From: Lactococcus cremoris subsp. cremoris NBRC 100676 | GTDB lineage: Bacteria; Bacillota; Bacilli; Lactobacillales; Streptococcaceae | DNA: 34,905 nt | Reading direction: 5' to 3' | NCBI RefSeq assembly: GCF_001591705.1 | Contig: NZ_BCVK01000025.1 | Location: 1-34,905 of the forward strand | Shown: one piece after another, positions 23,309-31,337 of the stretch | Layout of the letters: each line of letters starts with the position of its first letter | Numbering within the stretch: the first letter of the stretch is position 1 | The notes under the pieces: generated by a model | Seen by the model: only the letters and a program-made list of their open reading frames with translations | Told to the model about the DNA's origin: nothing | Databases searched by the model: none | Position numbers and translations under genes: made by a program

Positions 23309-25470
23309 TATTGATTCACCTCGCATGTATATTGAGCTTTGACATTGATATCAGTCGCCGCAACACTAATTGTTTTACCAGTTTTATATTGATTGACTGT
23401 ACCGCCAAAATTAGCATTTAATACGCCATTTTGGTCACGTTGAGACCATTTATAAGTATAGGTTGTTCCAGCTGTATCAATTTCAGCACCAGATTGAAAT
23501 ACTCGGCAAGTAAGTGTTGTTGTACCAGAACCATTTTTAAAAATACTGCCTGCTGTGCTATCAATCGTACAAGTTAATGGGTCTGTGTAATCAAGAAGAG
23601 TAACGATACCACTAACTGCCGTACCTAAAGTACCTTTTAATGCAATGTTAAGTCCTATAATTGCAAGAGCAATTTTCTTAACGTCTTCCGGATGTTTTGA
23701 TGCCCAAGTCCCAAACTTCTCAAGCCAAGGTAGAACTGTTTTTAGAGTGTCGCCGATTAACTTAAATGCAGCACCGCCTAAATCTTTTACCATACCAAAA
23801 AAGTTTTTGATATCATTGGCATGTTTAGAAATAAAGTTCCCTAATTTTTCAATTTCATTAGCCAGTCCATTCGCAAAGTCTGCTAATGGATTTTTAGTTC
23901 CTTTAAAAACGGAGCTAAAAGCTGTAGAAATAGTTGTGACAGCTTTATTTGCACTATCTCCGATATGAGTAAACGCCTTTTCCGTTTCCTCTCCGTCAAG
24001 AGATTTAGACATGTTTTTTAAGAAATTATTATTTGTTTTAAAGAAACCTTCTGTGATTTTTCCAGATAAACTTTGGTATTTTTCTTGCAAGTGAGCAGAA
24101 AATCCGTCAAATGAAGTGAGGTAGTTTTCAAGCCCTTTAGGTTTAGCGGCACTCATGTTTTCAATTGTCTTTGATAAATCAGACATTGAAATTTTACCGT
24201 CTTTTGCTAATTCGTTGAGTTTATCGCGAGAGACACCCATTGTCGTGGATAATGTTTTAGCGAACCCAGGTAGCGTTTTTCCCATTTTGGTAATTGAACC
24301 AGAAGTAATTTCACCACTTGCATTCATTTGAGTAAACTTAGTGATAATGTTTTGCATTGCATCATCAGATTTACCAGTTGCACGACCTAAATTAACAAAA
24401 GCGTCAGATAATTTTTTAGCGCCATCAGCCGAACCTTCTAATCCATAATTTTTTTTAGTTAAAAGACTTAATGTATCAATGGAATATCCTGATTCTTCTC
24501 GCAAATTTTTGATATTATCAACTAAAGAATCATTCAGTTTTTGATTACCATTTGTAAAATTATTCAAAGAAACCGATAAATTCTGCATTTCTTTGTTATA
24601 CTCTACGCCAGCTTCTAAAGCGCCAGTAAATTTGCTCTTAATATCACCAATCGCACCGATTACGCCACTAGCTAAGATGTTCCCTAAAAACACATCTTTA
24701 AAACGGCTATGTGTACGACCTAATAGATCATTAAGGCTTCTAAGCTGACTCTTTACTTTACCTATACCTTCTGTACGAGGTTTTATTTCAGTGCCGTTGA
24801 TCCTTTTTATATCTCGAGTAGCTTCTGAAACCTTTGTGGACATTTGCGCCACACGAACTTCTTGAAGTTTATAAGCCTTAGAGTTCTTATCGCCTGATTC
24901 CCCTAGTTTTTCCAATTCGGTTTTTTGAATCTTTAAAATTTGAGAATATTTTTCTTGAGCTGACTTTAATCCATCAATTTTGGCTTTGTTGGCTTCTTCA
25001 GTTTTTCCTTCCGCTTCGAGTTGCTTTACCCGTTCTTCCGTAAGCTTGTTAGAATGTTGAACTTCCTCGTTAAGTTTTGCAAGTCCTGATTTTTGGTACT
25101 CATAAGCTTGTTTTGCTTTATCTTGTTGACCGTTTAGGGCGGTTAACTTAACTTCTGCTTGAGTAATTTGTGAAGCATATTTTTGATAAGCTTTCTCTCC
25201 ATCAGAAGTAGAACGGTTAACTTCTGATTGCTCTTGTTTTAGCCGCTCAAGCACTGATTTTTGTTTACTTAAAGAATCAGACAAACCCTCATACTTAGCT
25301 TTAGAAGCACCTAGAGTATCTCCTGACAGCTTCATTTGAGATTCCATCTGTTTCCAAGCATTGGTGCTATCTTTAACTGAATTTTTAAGGCTTTCAATAC
25401 TGGTTACTGCATTAGTAGTATTAACTCCGATATTAGTGGCCAAAGTCCCAGCTACTTTTTCTTTTGCCAT
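23308..25470 (-). CDS. Tape measure protein truncated and fused to the C-terminal Ig-like domain of another tail protein
   Basis: A 720-aa frame starting MAKEKVAGTL behind GGAGG. Residues 20-235 are a long coiled coil, and 250-500 match the N-terminal conserved region of lambda-type tape measure proteins (SLSVSLNNFTNGNQKL, GKTLPGFAKTLSTTMGVS). A hydrophobic stretch (VKKIALAIIGLNIALKGTLGTAVSGIV) follows, and then the sequence changes abruptly to LLDYTDPLTCTIDSTAGSIF and a 95-residue Ig-like beta domain ending at 23308. Such domains normally end a Tal or fibre protein. Tape measure proteins of this type usually continue for hundreds more residues and are followed by Dit and Tal, both missing here. 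The best reading is an in-frame deletion with its junction near 23585-23610, which should prevent tail-tip assembly. Confidence 0.82.
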   Translation of the reverse strand: MAKEKVAGTLATNIGVNTTNAVTSIESLKNSVKDSTNAWKQMESQMKLSGDTLGASKAKYEGLSDSLSKQKSVLERLKQEQSEVNRSTSDGEKAYQKYASQITQAEVKLTALNGQQDKAKQAYEYQKSGLAKLNEEVQHSNKLTEERVKQLEAEGKTEEANKAKIDGLKSAQEKYSQILKIQKTELEKLGESGDKNSKAYKLQEVRVAQMSTKVSEATRDIKRINGTEIKPRTEGIGKVKSQLRSLNDLLGRTHSRFKDVFLGNILASGVIGAIGDIKSKFTGALEAGVEYNKEMQNLSVSLNNFTNGNQKLNDSLVDNIKNLREESGYSIDTLSLLTKKNYGLEGSADGAKKLSDAFVNLGRATGKSDDAMQNIITKFTQMNASGEITSGSITKMGKTLPGFAKTLSTTMGVSRDKLNELAKDGKISMSDLSKTIENMSAAKPKGLENYLTSFDGFSAHLQEKYQSLSGKITEGFFKTNNNFLKNMSKSLDGEETEKAFTHIGDSANKAVTTISTAFSSVFKGTKNPLADFANGLANEIEKLGNFISKHANDIKNFFGMVKDLGGAAFKLIGDTLKTVLPWLEKFGTWASKHPEDVKKIALAIIGLNIALKGTLGTAVSGIVTLLDYTDPLTCTIDSTAGSIFKNGSGTTTLTCRVFQSGAEIDTAGTTYTYKWSQRDQNGVLNANFGGTVNQYKTGKTISVAATDINVKAQYTCEVNQ

Positions 25471-25487
25471 ATATTCCTCCTTTCTTT

Positions 25488-25700
25488 TTAAATTAACGAA
25501 TTCCATTGAGCAGCTAAATCCTCAGCTGACATCATTTTGTTATCAGGATTTGCGCTCATGACATCAAGCAATTCCTCATATTCCTGTTCTCCAATTGTGC
25601 TTAAATCCCAATGAAGATTTTGAATCACATCTTTTTCGAATAGCTGTAATTCTAACAAGTGATTATGATTGCTGATTATTCGCTCTCTTGGGCTAAACCC
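25488..25700 (-). CDS. Tail chaperone gpT-like extension reached by -1 frameshift
   Basis: No start codon with a ribosome site opens this frame, yet it reads about 68 codons (SPRERIISNHNHLLELQLF... to AAQWNSLI) up to a TAA at 25490-25488. It is in the -1 frame relative to the upstream chaperone and overlaps its end. This is the classic gpG/gpGT arrangement of siphophages, in which a few percent of ribosomes slip to make the long form that binds the tape measure. The fused product would be 177 aa. It ends 17 nt before the tape measure start, as expected. Confidence 0.8.
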   Translation of the reverse strand, partial: GFSPRERIISNHNHLLELQLFEKDVIQNLHWDLSTIGEQEYEELLDVMSANPDNKMMSAEDLAAQWNSLI

Positions 25701-26020
25701 ACTTCGCCATTTTCTTTGGCTTTTTTGATATCCGAGTCAGAAGCGCCTTGCAATTTTGCAACAATATAAGAAACAACTTCCATCAACTCTTCCATTTCAA
25801 GTTCTTCAAGTTCTTCTTTTTCTTTTTTGCTGAGTTTAGCGATATCAGAGACAAATTCGATAATTGAATCAAGATAATCTAAGACTAGTTCATCGTTTCC
25901 TTCACTAATTTTTTCTTCTGCTTCGGCCATGTTTTTGGCAAATTTATAACTCTTCTTGAGATTTTTAATTGAAGCTTTGACTTCAACGGTTTTTTTAAGT
26001 TGTTTGATTTTAATTTCCAT
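25676..26020 (-). CDS. Tail assembly chaperone, short form (gpG-like)
   Basis: A 114-aa, Glu/Lys-rich helical protein beginning MEIKIKQLKKTVEVKASIK. Similar proteins lie between the major tail and tape measure genes in many siphophages and coat the tape measure during tail assembly. The start at 26020 is chosen because GGAG lies 5-6 nt upstream. The open frame upstream crosses the preceding terminator. The 3' end contains candidate slippery sequences for the gpGT product. Confidence 0.85.
   Translation of the reverse strand: MEIKIKQLKKTVEVKASIKNLKKSYKFAKNMAEAEEKISEGNDELVLDYLDSIIEFVSDIAKLSKKEKEELEELEMEELMEVVSYIVAKLQGASDSDIKKAKENGEVGLAQESE
25694..25700 (-). promoter_or_regulatory. Slippery heptamer G GGT TTA for -1 frameshifting
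   Basis: In the chaperone frame the codons read GTG GGT TTA, so GGGTTTA matches X XXY YYZ exactly. The -1 frame is open from here to 25488. A second possible site, C AAA AAA at 25727-25721, is less canonical but also opens into the same frame. Confidence 0.65.
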
Positions 26021-26044
26021 GTTTTTCTCCAATATTTTATAAAT

Positions 26045-26070
26045 AAAAAAGCGGGATGTAATCATCCCGC
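26045..26070 (-). terminator. GC-rich terminator inside the late operon, after the major tail gene
   Basis: GCGGGATG-ATTA-CATCCCGC (8-bp stem) followed by TTTTTT on the minus strand lies 9 nt after the major tail protein stop. It would lower expression of downstream tail genes relative to the capsid and tail tube. Confidence 0.85.
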
Positions 26071-26079
26071 ACTGTTTAA

Positions 26080-26685
26080 TTAAACTCCGAGTCCACTAGC
26101 AGCATATCCTCCCATAACTTCTTTTAACATTGCCACTTTATCGAATCCAGGATCTGCAGAATTGAAAGTTTTCATTCCTTGATTATTCCATGCCGCAAAA
26201 GCCAGTGATTGATAAGTCAATGCATCTTCAACTCGGTTTTGCGCTGTATGGTCAGTTTGAATGTTCAATGCAGTTTCAGTCATTTGCCCATTACCGAATG
26301 CGTAAAAAATTGAATGTGAACGATCAATTAACTCTGACTCAATAATCAAAGCAACTTGTGGCAAATCTTGTGATTGAACGTATCCGCCTTTTTTGTCGCT
26401 TACTTCTCCTTTAATTTTAGCTTTAATAGCAAAAGGAAGATTGTTCCAAACTGCAGCGACTTGCGGAAATGATTTTGCACTCACTACATCAACAAGACCG
26501 TTGTCTCCAAATTTTTGAGTACCAGCAGCTGCAATATTAGTGATATTTTCAGAAGCTGTACCATAATCTTTCGGATTTGATATATAAAGTCCATCTGTTG
26601 TTAGCCCTTCAGGCCCTGCAATAATTTTGCCTGTTTTTTTATCAATTAATCCAAGATAAGATTTTTTTAAACCTACAATTGCCAT
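26080..26685 (-). CDS. Major tail protein
   Basis: A 201-aa tail-tube subunit of the phi13/TP901-1-like family. It opens MAIVGLKKSYLGLIDKKTGKI, with ITNIAAAGTQKFGDNG in the first third and a conserved beta-rich core. Hexameric rings would polymerise around the tape measure. AAAGGAG precedes the ATG at the usual distance. The position between the tail completion gene and the chaperones, and the strong terminator right after it, fit a highly expressed structural gene. Confidence 0.88.
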   Translation of the reverse strand: MAIVGLKKSYLGLIDKKTGKIIAGPEGLTTDGLYISNPKDYGTASENITNIAAAGTQKFGDNGLVDVVSAKSFPQVAAVWNNLPFAIKAKIKGEVSDKKGGYVQSQDLPQVALIIESELIDRSHSIFYAFGNGQMTETALNIQTDHTAQNRVEDALTYQSLAFAAWNNQGMKTFNSADPGFDKVAMLKEVMGGYAASGLGV

Positions 26686-26686
26686 T

Positions 26687-27082
26687 TTATTCTCCTTTTA
26701 ATTCATTAATTTCCACAATTTTTTCAACTGTGATATTTTTTTTAGTTTGTTGTTTTGTTGTATTGGTACTAACGTCTAGGTAATGTGGTTCACTTGAAAT
26801 TGTTAACCACCCGCTATCTTTTAGTTTCTCCATCAATTCTATTTCTGCAAGAAGCATACTTTCAGAGAGATTAAATCCGTAGAAAATTTGGATAGTAACT
26901 GCCAGAACAACGCTATTAAAGGTTCCGTCCCCATAGTTAGTAATATCTGATTTAAACTCTGTCAGTAAAACTTGAGTATTGTCTAAATCATTAACATGTT
27001 CTTTGGGAATAAAATTTTCAAATACTAACCAAGAGGGACGGAAAGCACCTACTATTTGCGAAACTTCTTGTGTTGGTCTCAT
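26687..27082 (-). CDS. Tail completion / tail terminator protein
   Basis: A 131-aa protein that by order (after the gp10-like gene, before the major tail protein) corresponds to the tail terminator that caps the tube. It begins MRPTQEVSQIVGAF and has alternating strands and helices with a basic, variable C terminus. The ATG overlaps the upstream TGA (ATGA). Assignment rests mainly on position and size. Confidence 0.7.
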   Translation of the reverse strand: MRPTQEVSQIVGAFRPSWLVFENFIPKEHVNDLDNTQVLLTEFKSDITNYGDGTFNSVVLAVTIQIFYGFNLSESMLLAEIELMEKLKDSGWLTISSEPHYLDVSTNTTKQQTKKNITVEKIVEINELKGE

Positions 27083-27561
27083 TCTGCCCCTTTCTTTTTG
27101 AGTATTTCTGAAAAAACTTCTGCTTCCGCTGAAAATATGGCAACTTGAGCTTCCATGCCGTCACGATAAGTAGAAACAAAAGGGTCAGATGTAATTGCAA
27201 CTTGACCCCCTTTTCTATATTTCGTTCCTTTTTTGGAATACATCGGAAAACGTGTGCCGTTTTCAATCAGATGACCTACCCTTGATTTGGTGTAATCCCA
27301 ACCAACGGTAGAATTTCCGTCTTTAATACCATCAATATTAGTGTTCTGAACCAAAATACTATCGGCTAGATGTGGATTTTCCCCAGTTTTACGAATACGA
27401 TAATGCTTATCTTTAGTGACTTTTTCAAGTCCTCTAGCGAATGCATTTGCACCAGCCTTGGTTATTTTCGCTTTATCTTCAACCGTTAGAGATGTACTGA
27501 CAGATTCTGCTTGAAAAATTATCCCATTCATAATGTCTTCAAATAGTTGCTTTTCTTCCAT
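27079..27561 (-). CDS. HK97 gp10-like head-tail joining protein
   Basis: A protein of about 160 aa. The segment DSILVQNTNIDG, followed by GWDYTKSRVGHLIENGTRFP, is the usual core of HK97-gp10 family proteins: a conserved region ending in H-x-x-E-x-G. It probably helps dock the tail on the connector. Two ATGs stand in tandem (27564 and 27561). The second has better spacing from AAGGAG. Confidence 0.82.
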   Translation of the reverse strand: MEEKQLFEDIMNGIIFQAESVSTSLTVEDKAKITKAGANAFARGLEKVTKDKHYRIRKTGENPHLADSILVQNTNIDGIKDGNSTVGWDYTKSRVGHLIENGTRFPMYSKKGTKYRKGGQVAITSDPFVSTYRDGMEAQVAIFSAEAEVFSEILKKKGAE

Positions 27562-27896
27562 CATGAACTCCTTTTCAACGTCAAATAGTCGTACCTGATA
27601 ATGTTGCTTGTTTCATCAGGCGAATAATTGACGATATCATATTGGACATTATCAATCTCAGCAACCTTTAATTTTTCTGCTGATGAATTGTGTCGTATGA
27701 TAATCGTACGTGAGTTTTCAAGAGCAGTTCCTTGGAGTTGGTATGATTGACTCAACGTTCTTGTTTTAGATGCAAACCAAACCGTTAATGCTGGAACAAA
27801 ACCGTCATAACCAGCTCCTGTATATTCATTAGTTAAAGTTTTAACATCTCCTAGTTGAACTTTTTTGTTAAAGTCAGCTAGATTAAGTTGTGCCAT
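27561..27896 (-). CDS. Head closure / head-tail adaptor (stopper) protein
   Basis: A 111-aa protein of the SPP1 gp16-like or HK97 adaptor type. The segment VWFASKTRTLSQSYQLQGTALENSRTIIIRH and the ending IVNYSPDETSNIIRYDYLTLKR resemble this small beta-barrel family. The ATG lies inside the preceding gene (14-nt overlap) behind GGGAGG. It would seal the connector after packaging. Confidence 0.78.
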   Translation of the reverse strand: MAQLNLADFNKKVQLGDVKTLTNEYTGAGYDGFVPALTVWFASKTRTLSQSYQLQGTALENSRTIIIRHNSSAEKLKVAEIDNVQYDIVNYSPDETSNIIRYDYLTLKRSS

Positions 27897-28188
27897 TCAG
27901 CACCTCCCACATTCTAGCTCTTATTTGATTAATCATAATCTGAATACCCATACCGTAACCATCAGATAAATCTCTACTGAAATATAGACGGGTTGCAAGA
28001 GCTGAAATAGCTCTATTGTACTGGTCGGGTAAATTATCCATGATTTGCTCATCAGTAACTGAATCAGAAATAGAACCACGAATTAAGGCACTTGCATCAT
28101 GAATAAGTCTATTCATAGTTGCAATTTCATCATAGTTTGAATCAATATGATTTTCATCAAGTAATTCTTGCGCTGTAATTAGTGCCAT
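27883..28188 (-). CDS. Head-tail connector protein (HK97 gp6-like)
   Basis: A 101-aa, mostly helical protein following the capsid gene. It begins MALITAQELLDENHIDS, with a helical core (EIATMNRLIHDASALIRG) and NRAISALATRLYFSRD, as in gp6-type connector subunits that form a ring below the portal. AAGGAGTG lies upstream of the ATG. Confidence 0.82.
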   Translation of the reverse strand: MALITAQELLDENHIDSNYDEIATMNRLIHDASALIRGSISDSVTDEQIMDNLPDQYNRAISALATRLYFSRDLSDGYGMGIQIMINQIRARMWEVLNGTT

Positions 28189-28198
28189 AATTCACTCC

Positions 28199-29512
28199 TT
28201 ATACTGCTGTAGATTGAATAACTTTTACTTCTTTTAGCTTACCTGTCAAGTTAACAATTAAGTCTTTACGAGCTTGTACAACGTTTTGATGCAAGAAGAT
28301 ACCTAATTGTTTATACCAGACATCATAAGTATCTTGGAATTGACCAGTAATTTCAGTAAGTTTAAAGTTGATTACTGCTTTTTTGAGCGGAGCAACAACG
28401 ATATTTACATCCCCTGCATTAGCACTAGGAAACAATTTATCATCAACGATAACAACTGTTTTCCCAAGCAAAGTATAACCAGTTGCTGCGGTAACGTTTG
28501 GTTGCAACAAAGGACGACCCATTGCATCAGTAGCCATATCAAAGAGGTTATAGGCAGATTGTGACATAACAATCGAAGCAGCTGCAGAATCTTGAGGTTT
28601 TAAAGTAACGTTCAGAACTTTCTTAATATCTCCAATTAAGTCAGTAGAGGAAGTTTTTTTAACTCCATCAGTCAAAGCTGTAATGATAAGAGAATCATCA
28701 GTATTATCACGAAGCTCAGTCAATCGTGATTGAAGTTCAGCTTGCCAATCATAAGACGAATCAGAAATCAATTCTTGAGAGAATACATAGCTTCCTGTAT
28801 ATGTTTTCAAGTCCCAAAGAATAGGTGTAATAACTGGAGTTGTATTTTTAGTTGTTTGACCATACTCTGTGTGAGCAGTCAATAGGTCAGTAGAGTTATT
28901 AAAAATTGGAAGCTTACCAGTTGTTGTAGTTACTGATTCGGTACGAACCAATGAGCCAAGCCGTGGGAATTGATGCACTTCTTTTTCTGGAGTGAGAATT
29001 GTTTGAGGAATAATTACTTTCCCATCATTCAAAGCAATACCTGTAACATTACGAACTTCACCAGTTTTTAAATAATCAGCAAAAGCAGTCACTTTTTTAT
29101 CTGCGATTTCGCCACCAACTTTTAATTTCATATCTTGCAATCCTCCTGCATCTCTTTTTTCGTCATCTTTGACAGTATTTTTATCTTTTTCTGCTTCTGA
29201 TTTTGTTTCAGTTTTAGTTTTTTCTGGATTAACTTCTTTGTTATCTGCTGAATTTTCTTCTAATTCAGGAGCAACCAAATCAGAATCATCTCTTTTTTCT
29301 TCAACTTTTAATGCTGAAGCTTGCTCCAAAACTTCAATATTAGAGCGAATTTCTTTGATTTCATCTTCTTTTTCTTTGATTTCTGCCATTCCAGCTTTGA
29401 CTTCATCAATTGTTTTGTCTTCTGAATCAGTAAAGCTACGAATTTCAGCTTTTTTGGCATTAAGTTCAGCAGTTTTAGTTGCTAAATCTTTTTTTAATTT
29501 TTCAATTTTCAT
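28199..29512 (-). CDS. Major capsid protein with N-terminal scaffold domain (HK97 fold)
   Basis: A 437-aa protein. Residues 1-125 are a Lys/Glu-rich coiled coil (KKDLATKTAELNAKK) matching the delta scaffolding domain that is removed by the prohead protease. From about 130 the HK97-fold coat begins (LKVGGEIADKKV; later FPRLGSLVRTESV, NSTDLLTAHTEYGQT, SQELISDSSYDWQAEL and a P-loop/A-domain end). AGGAGG lies 5 nt before the ATG, one of the strongest ribosome sites in the operon. The protease gene is directly upstream with an 11-nt overlap, as expected. Confidence 0.92.
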   Translation of the reverse strand: MKIEKLKKDLATKTAELNAKKAEIRSFTDSEDKTIDEVKAGMAEIKEKEDEIKEIRSNIEVLEQASALKVEEKRDDSDLVAPELEENSADNKEVNPEKTKTETKSEAEKDKNTVKDDEKRDAGGLQDMKLKVGGEIADKKVTAFADYLKTGEVRNVTGIALNDGKVIIPQTILTPEKEVHQFPRLGSLVRTESVTTTTGKLPIFNNSTDLLTAHTEYGQTTKNTTPVITPILWDLKTYTGSYVFSQELISDSSYDWQAELQSRLTELRDNTDDSLIITALTDGVKKTSSTDLIGDIKKVLNVTLKPQDSAAASIVMSQSAYNLFDMATDAMGRPLLQPNVTAATGYTLLGKTVVIVDDKLFPSANAGDVNIVVAPLKKAVINFKLTEITGQFQDTYDVWYKQLGIFLHQNVVQARKDLIVNLTGKLKEVKVIQSTAV

Positions 29513-30089
29513 TGAGTCCTCCTAGGTAGATTTTTACCTTTTCTTTATATTTTCTCGTTCGTTCCGATAAAAAAGCGTCCATTGAACGAGTAACTTGGAC
29601 GCTTGTATCATCATAAGCTGGTCTGCTTACAACACTTATTTCACTCAACGTTTGAAGTTGATTAATAATTCTTATTGGACTATCTGCTCCTTGTTGCCAT
29701 GAATCACCACCGTCCGCAACATAGAATCCAAAACTCATACCTTTAAGGTTCCCAGCCTTAATATTGTTATAAACGTCATGGCCAACTGTTGTATCTGGCA
29801 TATCCAAAACAAAATGCAAGCCGACTTTATCAATGCTTAACTTTAAAGTTCCTGCATCAACTCTGCCTAGCACATTAGCGTAATCATGATTGTATAAAGC
29901 TAATACATCACTTAAATCGACATTATCAAGTGCCGTCGGAGCAACATATTCAATAAATGGAGCCATTGCAGTACTAGGAGTATTGAATTTAATGGCATAC
30001 CCTGCAATTTGTCCAATAAAACCAGTATTTGTAGGGCTCCTCGTCTCTAACTCTGTTGAATCAAAATAACGATATTCGATGTTTTCCAC
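29502..30089 (-). CDS. Prohead serine protease (HK97 family, U35)
   Basis: A 195-aa capsid maturation protease. The conserved His lies in ALYNHDYANVLGRV and the nucleophile Ser in LKGMSFGFYV, the two diagnostic motifs. It cleaves the scaffold domain of the capsid protein after assembly. It starts with GTG, overlapping the portal TAG (TAGTG), with GGGG 8 nt upstream, suggesting coupled translation at reduced level. Confidence 0.92.
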   Translation of the reverse strand: MENIEYRYFDSTELETRSPTNTGFIGQIAGYAIKFNTPSTAMAPFIEYVAPTALDNVDLSDVLALYNHDYANVLGRVDAGTLKLSIDKVGLHFVLDMPDTTVGHDVYNNIKAGNLKGMSFGFYVADGGDSWQQGADSPIRIINQLQTLSEISVVSRPAYDDTSVQVTRSMDAFLSERTRKYKEKVKIYLGGLNEN

Positions 30090-31168
30090 TAAATAATCCC
30101 CTTGCTTTCTAATAAATTCTTTGCTTCTGTTGGCTCAATAATTCCTTCTTTTACCCAGTTCAATATATCTGCTTTAAACACAGAATTTGAATAGTCGGTA
30201 ATGGGAGACATATCAACGCCAATCGATGAATCGCATTTGATTCTCAGTTCTGAAATTAAAGGCTCAATGAATCGGTTTAAAGCATTAACATAAAGGTCCT
30301 TAATTTGGTCAAGACTCGACTGTTGGTCTCCCGTTCCGTTTAAATAACTGTCAGATACTCCGAAAGCTTTGGCAATTTGAGTTCTTCCCCAATTCATTGA
30401 ATTAAGGTAATTAGCAACATCGGCATTTATGGATACTGTAGAAAAGTCATCTGATTGATCCAGAACCATGACACGTCCTGAGTTATTTCCTCCGTTTGCT
30501 TTTTCGAACTCATTTCTTATAGAGTCTTTAGCTTCTGAAGATAAGGTGCCTTGCGGAACTTTGACAACACTTGTAGGATTAAGCGCTCCTTTTAAAGTTG
30601 ATAGAGAAAGTCTATTTGCTTCTTTCTGTTGCCCTATTTCGCTTGTAAGAGATTCTAGTGGAGAATGACCAACCAAGTTATGGAGTGTATCGACACCATA
30701 AGCCATGATTTTTACATGTATCATTTCACTAGCGTTATATTTAGCACTTGGATAATCATCAAATTGATTAACTTCGTAAGTCAATGTATTATCGGTCAAA
30801 TCTATTGTTATAGCGTTACTAGGAATTAACCTCAACTCTTTCATCAAGCTATTATCACCTTTTAAAATGGCTAGAAATACATTCCCGTTAAGCAAAAGAT
30901 TTAATATAGCTGTTTGCCAGAAACTAAAAGCATTTGTTAAGTGGCTTGGATTGTTTAGAACGCTCGTGAACACTTGATTACCAGTAAATCTGGTACCTGC
31001 GATATCCGAGCTAATTAAACTAGTCACTGCATATAAATCGCTATTTTTTAGTGCTTCTGTTGCATCGACAAGCGAATTAGGAACAATCGAACCATTTTGA
31101 ACCATAAAAGGGTAATAATTATTAGATGTAATTGAGCTTCTGCGTTCAAAAGGGTTTAAAATACTCAT
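30089..31168 (-). CDS. Portal protein (HK97 family)
   Basis: A 359-aa subunit of the dodecameric ring through which DNA enters. Family features include the early VTSLISSDIAG, the wing with LLLNGNVFLAIL and LRLIPSNAITI, and the late DFSTVSINADVANYLNSMNWGRTQIAKAFGVSDSYLNG segment. At 359 residues it is somewhat short for the family but appears complete from MSILNPFERR to SKGII. The ATG overlaps the TGA of the small upstream gene (ATGA). Confidence 0.92.
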   Translation of the reverse strand: MSILNPFERRSSITSNNYYPFMVQNGSIVPNSLVDATEALKNSDLYAVTSLISSDIAGTRFTGNQVFTSVLNNPSHLTNAFSFWQTAILNLLLNGNVFLAILKGDNSLMKELRLIPSNAITIDLTDNTLTYEVNQFDDYPSAKYNASEMIHVKIMAYGVDTLHNLVGHSPLESLTSEIGQQKEANRLSLSTLKGALNPTSVVKVPQGTLSSEAKDSIRNEFEKANGGNNSGRVMVLDQSDDFSTVSINADVANYLNSMNWGRTQIAKAFGVSDSYLNGTGDQQSSLDQIKDLYVNALNRFIEPLISELRIKCDSSIGVDMSPITDYSNSVFKADILNWVKEGIIEPTEAKNLLESKGII

Positions 31169-31329
31169 GTATGTCCTCCTTTATTTGAATACATATAAGC
31201 TAGGGCAAATAACAATATCCCTGAAATAATTAGCCCTATCGGAACATTAATAATGAATATACCAACCGATACAAATAAAAAACCAACGAAAACAAGTAGC
31301 GCTGGTAAGTATGTAATTAAATTTTTCAT
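31165..31329 (-). CDS. Small two-helix membrane protein between terminase and portal (DUF1056-like)
   Basis: A 54-aa protein with two transmembrane helices (about 5-28 and 30-47) and a short charged tail. It starts at ATG 31329 behind AAGGAGG and its TGA overlaps the portal ATG. Many Gram-positive siphophages have a protein of this size and topology at exactly this place (DUF1056). Its function is not established. Confidence 0.8.
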   Translation of the reverse strand: MKNLITYLPALLVFVGFLFVSVGIFIINVPIGLIISGILLFALAYMYSNKGGHT

Positions 31330-31337
31330 TTTCCTCC

